A stretch of DNA of 9,852 nt from an uncultured Christensenellaceae bacterium (GTDB taxonomy: Bacteria; Bacillota; Clostridia; Christensenellales; Aristaeellaceae), in contig CAJOPV010000142.1 in assembly GCA_905236495.1 (NCBI GenBank), forward strand, positions 1 to 9,852. The letters are read 5' to 3'. Every line of letters starts with the position of its first letter. Position 1 is the stretch's first letter. Position numbers and translations under genes: made by a program. Below the pieces are notes generated by a model that saw nothing but the letters and a program-made list of their open reading frames with translations, ran no database searches and was not told where the DNA came from. Below, piece after piece: positions 4,865 to 9,852 of the stretch.

Positions 4865-6429
4865 AACGCTGCTTCTTCTTTTTTCTGCTGATCCTGTGCC
4901 TGCTGCCTTGCCTGGCAGGAGCGGTGGATGACGACGCCTTGTACCCAATCCGGGAAAATGACCTCTGGGGCTACATGAACCGGCAGGGGGAAACGGTGAT
5001 CCCGCCGCAATTGGACGACGCAGGACAATTTTCACAGGGCCGCGCCATCGCAGCGCGCTGTGACGCAAGCGGAAATATACGCTATGGCATCATCGACGGC
5101 AATGGAGAATGGTTGCTTCAGCCGCGATACTTCCGGATCGAGGACACCCCGTTTTGCTATTTCATATACAGCGAGGATGCGTTGATGGGGCCTGTGGGCT
5201 GGCTGGACAAAAACAGCGGTTTCTTCCAGGCGCCAAAGTATGCTTACCTGTGGGATAACCGCACGGACTGCGGCCTGATCCTGGCGGAATGGCGGGAAGA
5301 AAACGGCGAATACCGGGACGCGTATCTGCGCAGGGATACGGGGGAAATCGCAATCCTGCTGGCAGAACAGGGGGAATTGTATCCGGATGCGGCGTTTTCA
5401 GAGGGATATGCTTTTATCCTTTTTGAATTATGGGAGGACGAAAGCTTTATTGAATACCTGATGGATCAAAAGGGAAACAAGGCCGCTTTTCCCGCGGGGA
5501 TTTATCCTAACGGCAGCGTGAATGAAGGGGTATTGCGGATCAGCGACGGAAACGGGAAATTCGGGCTGGCCCGGCCGGATGGGACGGTGATCGTTCCCCC
5601 GCAATACGAATACGTGGAGGACGCCAGCGAAGGAAGGACATTTTTTTATCAGGATGATAAACTGGGCATCCTGGATCTGGAGGGAAACGTGATCCTGCCC
5701 GCATCCCTGAATTACGATCCCGGCTGGGATTACTTCGGCGGCGGCGAACAGCACTTTTTCTTTAACGGCTATGCGCTGGTAAAGCAGTGCGATGAAAACA
5801 AAGTGCGTTCCTGGGTGATCGTGGATCGGGAAGGGAAAACCGTATTCGCTTATCCCAGCGTCCCGGAAAAGGGCACAAGTTTTGCTCCCTGCGCCTATGT
5901 GATGGAAAACGGCCTGCTCTGGTATCGCGTTGGCAGAGAAAACGGAAAGAACGAATCCTACGGCCTGATCCGTCTCTCCGGCGAAGGCTGGGCTTTCCTG
6001 ACAGAACCGATTTTTGACGACATTCCGGATTCCGATTGCGGAAAAATAGTGAATCATGATGGGTTGATGCCAGTTTCCCAGAATGGGCAATATGGATACA
6101 TCAACGAGCAGGCGTCTTGGGTCATTCCTCCCCAATGGGATCATGCCTGGGAATTTGAAAGCGGCCTGGCCCTGGTGGAAAAGGATGGGAAGCTGGCTTA
6201 CATCGACCACGCGGGCACCGTCGTCTGGCAGGAAGCGCCCATGGTCTATTATAATGCCAATGGCGGGAAGTATTATCACGCCGACCCGTGCTGCCCGCGC
6301 GTATCACCGCTTTATTGGCCCCTCAGCCCGGTCCTTTTTGAAAAAATCAATGAAGGTAAGTTTTTGAACCTTCTTCCCTGCTCCATCTGCGGCGCGCCGG
6401 AAAGGCCGTCCGCCGATGCTGCACAGTGA
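4861..6429 (+). CDS. Exported WG-repeat protein with a C-terminal YH...C...PCxxC module
   Basis: This 522-residue protein starts at an ATG preceded by AAAGGAGG (4846-4853). A GTG at 4837 in the same frame would precede that site and is rejected. Residues 1-21 are a signal peptide ending in LAGA. The mature part contains WG-type beta repeats (xxGYIDxxGxxVIPPQYDxAxxFxxGxAxV). The clearest are at 34-63 (DLWGYMNRQGETVIPPQ), 232-258 (GKFGLARPDGTVIVPPQYE) and 409-440 (YGYINEQASWVIPPQWD). Degenerate copies lie near 73-95, 266-280, 316-330 and 441-456. Residues 462-513 form a different module (VYYNANGGKYYH, C477, C478, PCSIC). Its spacing matches small Cys/His modules found at the ends of other proteins and could hold a metal through H473, C477, C507 and C510. 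WG repeats build beta-rich scaffolds, so a surface-binding role is likely, with ligand unknown. Last gene of the tight operon. Confidence 0.9.
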   Translation: MKRCFFFFLLILCLLPCLAGAVDDDALYPIRENDLWGYMNRQGETVIPPQLDDAGQFSQGRAIAARCDASGNIRYGIIDGNGEWLLQPRYFRIEDTPFCYFIYSEDALMGPVGWLDKNSGFFQAPKYAYLWDNRTDCGLILAEWREENGEYRDAYLRRDTGEIAILLAEQGELYPDAAFSEGYAFILFELWEDESFIEYLMDQKGNKAAFPAGIYPNGSVNEGVLRISDGNGKFGLARPDGTVIVPPQYEYVEDASEGRTFFYQDDKLGILDLEGNVILPASLNYDPGWDYFGGGEQHFFFNGYALVKQCDENKVRSWVIVDREGKTVFAYPSVPEKGTSFAPCAYVMENGLLWYRVGRENGKNESYGLIRLSGEGWAFLTEPIFDDIPDSDCGKIVNHDGLMPVSQNGQYGYINEQASWVIPPQWDHAWEFESGLALVEKDGKLAYIDHAGTVVWQEAPMVYYNANGGKYYHADPCCPRVSPLYWPLSPVLFEKINEGKFLNLLPCSICGAPERPSADAAQ

Positions 6430-6502
6430 GCGCAGGGGATGGTTCAAAATGGATGCCGTTTTTTCCTGCAACGATTCCAAAAGGTTGAATAATAAGGATG
6501 GA

Positions 6503-6553
6503 GGAGATCCTTCGACTCCGTTCCGCTCTCGCTCCACTCCGCTCAGGATGACA
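6503..6553 (+). repeat. Dispersed repeat copy A
   Basis: Its ends are GGAGATCCTTCG and CTCAGGATGACA, with a C/T-rich centre made of CTCCGTTCCGCTCTCGCTCC-like steps. Copy B, in the opposite direction, has the same 12-bp ends with one mismatch in each. From general knowledge, elements of the form GAGAT-CTTCG...CTCAG-ATGACA recur between genes in many bacteria. Short hairpin-forming arms also occur at its left end (AAGGAT 6494-6499 with ATCCTT 6507-6512). Confidence 0.8.
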
Positions 6554-6618
6554 ATGTTGGTAGGCTGGATAAAAAATATCGCAATGGGTTCGTTTCTTGT
6601 ATGAAGCCAACTCCAGTA

Positions 6619-6671
6619 TGTCATTCTGAGCAGGCGGGCAAGCAGAGCGCCCGCCGTCGCGAAGAATCTCC
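6619..6671 (-). repeat. Dispersed repeat copy B, inverted, with an internal GC hairpin
   Basis: It reads TGTCATTCTGAG on the left and CGAAGAATCTCC on the right, the reverse complement of the ends of copy A. Its centre differs: GGCGGGC (6633-6639) pairs with GCCCGCC (6649-6655) to form its own stem. In RNA the two copies would pair end to end apart from one C-A mismatch and one G-U wobble, making a large hairpin with the 65-nt spacer in its loop. Confidence 0.8.
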
Positions 6672-6735
6672 CCGCTTGCAAGCACGCAATCGTTTAAATG
6701 TGATGCCGTTTACTTTGTCGGAGGAGGAAAAGAAA

Positions 6736-8079
6736 ATGATCAAACGGATGTGCGCTTTTCTGCTTTCCATTTGCTTGATCCTGTGCGCCGTGCAGCCTGG
6801 AATCGCTGAAACTGATGCTGACTTCTATGAAAAGCTCGATCAGCTCTGGGAGGAATACGGGGACAGGGACTTCCATTGGGAAGCATATGAAAAGCTCTAT
6901 TTCGCCGTGATCGAAAAGGTCGGCGGGCCGGAAACGGCGGGTTTTGCGCTGCTTCCTTCCTGGGAACAGTCTTTGTTCATCGTTTTGATTTTGGACATGG
7001 AGATTCAAAACGGCGGGCTGGCCCAATTCTTTTGGAACAATGGAGCGCTGTACGCCGCGCTGGTGCCGGACGCACTCACGGAAACCAGGCTTGAAGATGT
7101 AAAGGAACTGTATGAAGGTTTTTTGCGGGAAAACGGCATCACCCTGGAGGAAATCGACGCCCTGCGCGAAACCGACCCCACGATGACGGAGATTTATACC
7201 CGGCATCCCTTTGATGAATTTGATAACCGCTATATGGAGATTTGGGCGAAAACGGACTTGAACCAGCGCTTTCTTGATTTTGCCGCGCAGCATCCGGAAA
7301 TCTACGATAACGAAAGATCGGCTGAGGATGCGCCCGCGCAGCAGCCCGCTTCTGCGCTGAAACAGCTCCGGGAGGGCCTGCAAACGCTGCTTGATCTGTT
7401 CGGCGGTCAGAACAAAGCGGAAACGGAGCCGGAAATGACGGATCAGGAAGTGATTCAAGCCCTGCAAAACGCCGGTATCCACGTGCCGGAGGGGGCGGCG
7501 GAGGAAACGCGGACCCGGATGGACCAATGGGACGCTTATACAAAGCAGCTGGGCTTGACGGTTTACCCGCACAGCGCCCGGGAATACGCGGCCAATCTTC
7601 TTGTTTCTATCGGAATGGGCGACTATGATGATACTTCCTATACCTGGACGCCCGCATCCCATGACGTGTACGCGTTTGACGCCGAAATATTCGATATTGA
7701 AAACATGTATGCCCTGTTTTTGCAGGGCGTCCAATCCATCGTGCCGGGGTTTGATTATCAGGACGTGACGGAAACGCTGGAGGAATATAAGGTTCATCCC
7801 GCTCTGAAAGAACTGCTCGCGGCAGACAGCCGGCCTTACGAGGGGATAAAAACGGTGTCCTTCACCCTGAACGGGCATGCATACCAAAAAGAGCTGGACT
7901 ACTACGGCGATTGGTTCAACGAGGAAGCCATTGCCTGGATCAATGAGGTATTGGGGCAGGAAGGCTTTGACGGCAGGCTGTATGATTTCTTCGACGGCGG
8001 GCAGGGCCTGATCCTGATTTACGGAAGCCAGGAAAAAGCGGATCAAGTGGGACGGCTTCTGAACGGGCAGGAATGGTAA
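6736..8079 (+). CDS. Exported protein with an N-terminal DUF4375/DMP19-like domain
   Basis: This 447-residue protein starts at the ATG preceded by GAGGAGG (6721-6727). An ATG at 6601 in the same frame would translate repeat copy B and hide the signal peptide, so it is rejected. Residues 1-24 are a signal peptide ending in PGIA. Residues about 45-190 resemble DUF4375 (DMP19): an LFIVLILDMEIQNGGLAQFF segment with E89, N92, G93, G94, Q97, F98, F99 and N101, then FDEFDNRY at 159-166 and a final HPEIYDN. A polar linker (about 195-235) follows. A second half (about 236-447) of unknown family ends in YGDWFNEEAIAWINEVL and FFDGGQGLILIYGS. DMP19 itself is a cytoplasmic DNA-mimic protein in Neisseria; an exported version cannot do that job, so function is open. 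The domain call is from memory and moderate. The next gene overlaps it by 7 bp. Confidence 0.85.
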   Translation: MIKRMCAFLLSICLILCAVQPGIAETDADFYEKLDQLWEEYGDRDFHWEAYEKLYFAVIEKVGGPETAGFALLPSWEQSLFIVLILDMEIQNGGLAQFFWNNGALYAALVPDALTETRLEDVKELYEGFLRENGITLEEIDALRETDPTMTEIYTRHPFDEFDNRYMEIWAKTDLNQRFLDFAAQHPEIYDNERSAEDAPAQQPASALKQLREGLQTLLDLFGGQNKAETEPEMTDQEVIQALQNAGIHVPEGAAEETRTRMDQWDAYTKQLGLTVYPHSAREYAANLLVSIGMGDYDDTSYTWTPASHDVYAFDAEIFDIENMYALFLQGVQSIVPGFDYQDVTETLEEYKVHPALKELLAADSRPYEGIKTVSFTLNGHAYQKELDYYGDWFNEEAIAWINEVLGQEGFDGRLYDFFDGGQGLILIYGSQEKADQVGRLLNGQEW

Positions 8080-8333
8080 CGGCAAATGAAGACATAATAA
8101 TACAAATTGAAAAAGCCTTGATGCAGAAAAGAGGGATAGAATATCCAGAAATTTATGGGCTTTATAGCGGCGTGTGGACAGATTGGCTTCAATACACAGA
8201 TGGATATGAAATCATGCATGTTTACGCACAGGCAAAATCCGGGCTGGTATTCAAAGACATTATTCCGGACTCATGGACTTGGGAATCCACTGCCATTGTG
8301 GAGCTGAGTGAGATTCTGCATCCACTTCCCTGA
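8073..8333 (+). CDS. Small AT-rich gene of unknown function, overlapping both neighbours
   Basis: This 86-residue frame starts at ATG 8073 inside the end of the preceding gene (7-bp overlap) with only a weak GGGCAGGA upstream, so translational coupling is likely. The product has no signal peptide or membrane helix. It begins with a helix (EDIIIQIEKALMQKRGIEYPE), then aromatic-rich segments (GLYSGVWTDWLQYTDGYEIMHVYAQ) and ends in SEILHPLP. By hand count, 8101-8280 has 73 G/C of 180 (41%), clearly below the surrounding genes, hinting at a separate origin. Its last 63 bp lie antisense to the MATE gene tail. Consistent codon-like sequence over the whole frame favours a real gene, but it could be a fragment of a longer protein. 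No family recognised. Confidence 0.6.
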   Translation: MVTANEDIIIQIEKALMQKRGIEYPEIYGLYSGVWTDWLQYTDGYEIMHVYAQAKSGLVFKDIIPDSWTWESTAIVELSEILHPLP

Positions 8334-9704
8334 CCGCACAAAGAAGTATCCCACCACGCATTTGATCAGGTTTGCGGCCTCCACCACGGCGTAGGTGACG
8401 ATGATATCGGCGTGAAGCGCCTTCACCATCAGCAGCGCCAGAGGCACCGACAGGGCCCAGGTGTAGCCGCTGTCAAAAAGGAAGGTAATGACGGTTTTGC
8501 CGCCGGAGCGGAGGGTGAAATAGGTGCAGTGGGCGAAGGCGTAAAGAGGCATGGCGCAGGAGGTGACGATGAGCAGGCGGGTCGCCATTTGCCTTACGTC
8601 CTCCGTCACGCCGCCGTAGGCCCTGGGGATCAGCGGCGAAAACGCCGCCAGCAGCAGCCCCATGGCCACCGCCATGGCCACCGAGAAGGCAATCAGCCGC
8701 CATACGTCCCCCTTCGCTTTATCAAATTTGCCCGCGCCCAGTGCCTGGCCCACCATCACCGACACCGCCGTGCCCATGGACATATACACCGAATTGAACA
8801 GATTGGAAATGGTAAACGTAATGCTCAGGGCGGACACCACCGTGAGCCCGCACAGAGAATAAACGGCGGTGAGGGCGCTCATGCCAACGGACCAGAGCAC
8901 CTCGTTGAGCAGCAGCGGCGCGCCCATTTTCAGCACCTTTTTCATCAGCGGCCCAGGCACCCGCAGGGTACGGTACGCCCCCTGAATGAACACGAACCGA
9001 TCCGCGTGGCGATGAGTATAAACCAGCACGATCACCAATTCCACATATCGGCTGATCACCGTGGCCGCCGCCGCGCCCACCACCTCCAGCCTTGGCAGGC
9101 CCAGTTTACCGAAAATCAAAAGATAATTGAAGACCGCGTTGGTCAGCACCGCGGCCACGCTGGCCGCCATGGGCACCCGGGTTTCGCCCGTTTCCCGCAG
9201 GGTGCCGGCATAGCACTGGGTCAGGGCGAAGGCGGGCAGGCCCAGCAGGATCACCATCAGGTAATCATGGCCGTTGCGCAGCATTTCCTCCGCCAGCGCG
9301 GGATCGCCGTCCCCCTGCAAAAACAGGGAAATCAGCGGCCTGCCAAAGCCCAAAAAGGCCACGAAGGCCGCCGCAAGCAGGGCCAGGGATTCCAAAATCT
9401 TGATGCGGAAGGTGTTGCGCAGGCCCTGGATATCCCCCGCGCCGTAAAACTGCGCGCCGAATATGCCGGGCCCCGCCAGCCCGCCGAAAATCGCCAGATT
9501 GAAGATGAACACCAATTGATTGGCGATGGATACGCCGCTCATCTGCGCGTCTCCCAGGGCGCCCACCATCAGGTTATCCAGAAAATTGACGAAATTGGAT
9601 ATGCTGTTTTGAATGATCACCGGCACGATAATGGCCATTACGGCCCGATAAAACGCCCGATCGCCAATCAGGGATCGGCGCGCCCATTTCAGCCCAGCCC
9701 CCAT
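8271..9704 (-). CDS. MATE-family multidrug/cation antiporter
   Basis: This 477-residue polytopic protein has the MATE layout: about twelve membrane helices in two homologous halves. The first half opens near residues 18-110 (VMAIIVPVIIQNSISNFVNFLD, then VGALGDAQMSGVSIANQ and GAQFYGAGD). The second opens at the KMGAPLLLNEVLWSVG segment and carries GTAVSVMVGQALGAGKFDKAK. MATE proteins expel organic cations and drugs in exchange for Na+ or H+; the substrate cannot be told from sequence. The start is placed at ATG 9702-9704: the promoter's expected transcription start (about 9743) lies downstream of an in-frame ATG at 9779, and that extension is unlike MATE N-termini. The C-terminus runs about 11 residues past the usual K-W-x-x-N-L end, into the small gene on the opposite strand. 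Transcribed alone. Confidence 0.93.
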   Translation of the reverse strand: MGAGLKWARRSLIGDRAFYRAVMAIIVPVIIQNSISNFVNFLDNLMVGALGDAQMSGVSIANQLVFIFNLAIFGGLAGPGIFGAQFYGAGDIQGLRNTFRIKILESLALLAAAFVAFLGFGRPLISLFLQGDGDPALAEEMLRNGHDYLMVILLGLPAFALTQCYAGTLRETGETRVPMAASVAAVLTNAVFNYLLIFGKLGLPRLEVVGAAAATVISRYVELVIVLVYTHRHADRFVFIQGAYRTLRVPGPLMKKVLKMGAPLLLNEVLWSVGMSALTAVYSLCGLTVVSALSITFTISNLFNSVYMSMGTAVSVMVGQALGAGKFDKAKGDVWRLIAFSVAMAVAMGLLLAAFSPLIPRAYGGVTEDVRQMATRLLIVTSCAMPLYAFAHCTYFTLRSGGKTVITFLFDSGYTWALSVPLALLMVKALHADIIVTYAVVEAANLIKCVVGYFFVRSGKWMQNLTQLHNGSGFPSP

Positions 9705-9749
9705 AAATGCACCACCGTTCGTTGATTCGCGCGCATGTGCGCACCTGGG

Positions 9750-9779
9750 ATGATAGTATATTTTCCCGCGGCTTGTCAA
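9750..9779 (-). promoter_or_regulatory. Sigma-A-type promoter of the MATE gene
   Basis: On the minus strand a perfect TTGACA (9774-9779) is followed after 18 bp by TATCAT (9750-9755, 5 of 6). Transcription would start near 9743, giving a leader of about 40 nt before the ATG at 9704. The self-complementary GTGCGCAC (9737-9744) sits at the expected start point and could be an operator. This is the best sigma-A match seen in the window. Confidence 0.75.
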
Positions 9780-9818
9780 TCCTTTCCGCCATAAAACCAG
9801 GCGGCGGTTTTGCCCTTA

Positions 9819-9851
9819 CGTTCCCATTCAGCCTTCGGCTGCATGGGAACG
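9819..9851. other. Strong hairpin at the right window edge
   Basis: CGTTCCCAT (9819-9827) pairs perfectly with ATGGGAACG (9843-9851). Inside, after one mismatch, CAGCC (9829-9833) pairs with GGCTG (9837-9841) around a 3-nt loop. No T-run follows leftward, and the sequence to the right is outside the window. It could be a terminator for a gene beyond the edge, part of a REP-like repeat, or an RNA element. Confidence 0.55.
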
Positions 9852-9852
9852 C

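Larger units (their letters stand above)
6430..6735. other. 306-bp intergenic region carrying paired repeats
   Basis: No gene is supported here. It holds two inverted copies of a roughly 50-bp repeat (6503-6553 and 6619-6671) with 65 bp between them, bracketed by a 10-bp direct repeat (GATGCCGTTT at 6452-6461 and 6702-6711). A perfect palindrome GCTTGCAAGC lies at 6674-6683. A weak promoter-like pair, TTGCAA (6676-6681) and TGTGAT (6699-6704) with 17-bp spacing, might serve the gene at 6736. No intrinsic terminator with a T-run is seen, so read-through from the operon is possible. Confidence 0.6.

Noticed and set aside
3791..5068. Minus-strand frame of 425 codons across the YcxB-like and cysteine-cluster genes
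   Set aside because: It spans three genes on the other strand, has no family resemblance and looks like a codon-bias shadow.
6503..6671. CRISPR array
   Set aside because: There are only two copies, in opposite orientation, with different centres, and no regular spacers.
6601..6735. 45-residue N-terminal extension of the DUF4375-like protein from ATG 6601
   Set aside because: It would translate repeat copy B and bury the signal peptide; the ATG at 6736 has a strong GAGGAGG site.
6694..8085. Minus-strand frame of 463 codons opposite the DUF4375-like gene
   Set aside because: It mirrors the real gene exactly, and the product has the basic, His-rich look of antisense translation.
8412..9725. 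Plus-strand frame of 437 codons opposite the MATE gene
   Set aside because: The product is extremely His/Gln/Arg-rich, as expected from reading membrane-helix codons backwards.
9705..9779. 25-residue N-terminal extension of the MATE protein
   Set aside because: Its ATG overlaps the -35 element and lies upstream of the expected transcription start.
9786..9811. Possible terminator stems (CCGCC/GGCGG and AAAACC/GGTTTT)
   Set aside because: The two stems are short, mutually exclusive and AT- or loop-rich; support is too weak without the neighbouring gene.

Overview
The window reads as a chromosomal stretch from a Gram-positive, Clostridia-like bacterium. This rests on strong AAAGGAGG-type ribosome binding sites, short Firmicutes-style signal peptides, moderately high GC, and families such as YcxB-like and WG-repeat proteins. 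A gut Oscillospiraceae or Christensenellales-type lineage would fit, but no marker in the window fixes the taxon.

Left part (1-1540): a divergent pair. Leftward lies the start of an exported protein (1-932, cut by the window edge) that resembles the extracytoplasmic N-terminal region of Clostridial FTR1-type iron permeases. Rightward lies a compact AraC-type regulator (1175-1540) closed by a clear intrinsic terminator. The 242 bp between them holds three TTAG-N6-CTAA palindromes like the core of DtxR/IdeR iron boxes. Two of them lie in mirror-image 18-bp modules, one over the probable -10 of each gene. Together this suggests an iron-responsive unit.

Middle part (1707-6429): five tightly spaced rightward genes that look like one operon. 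They encode two uncharacterised exported proteins, a two-segment membrane protein with a YcxB-like C-terminal domain, a small cysteine-cluster cytoplasmic protein, and an exported WG-repeat protein ending in a YH...C...PCxxC module. The junctions are 3 bp, 23 bp, 15 bp and a 4-bp ATGA overlap.

The 306-bp gap 6430-6735 holds two inverted copies of a dispersed repeat, each about 50 bp, that could fold into a long RNA hairpin. A 10-bp direct repeat brackets both copies. After it come an exported protein with a DUF4375/DMP19-like N-terminal half (6736-8079) and a small AT-rich gene of unknown function (8073-8333). That small gene overlaps its upstream neighbour by 7 bp and, tail to tail, a leftward MATE-family transporter (8271-9704) by 63 bp. 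The MATE gene has a good sigma-A-like promoter. The right edge ends in a strong hairpin of unknown role.

The most unusual content is the uncharacterised exported-protein cluster 1707-8333 and the mirrored operator/promoter modules at 989-1131.
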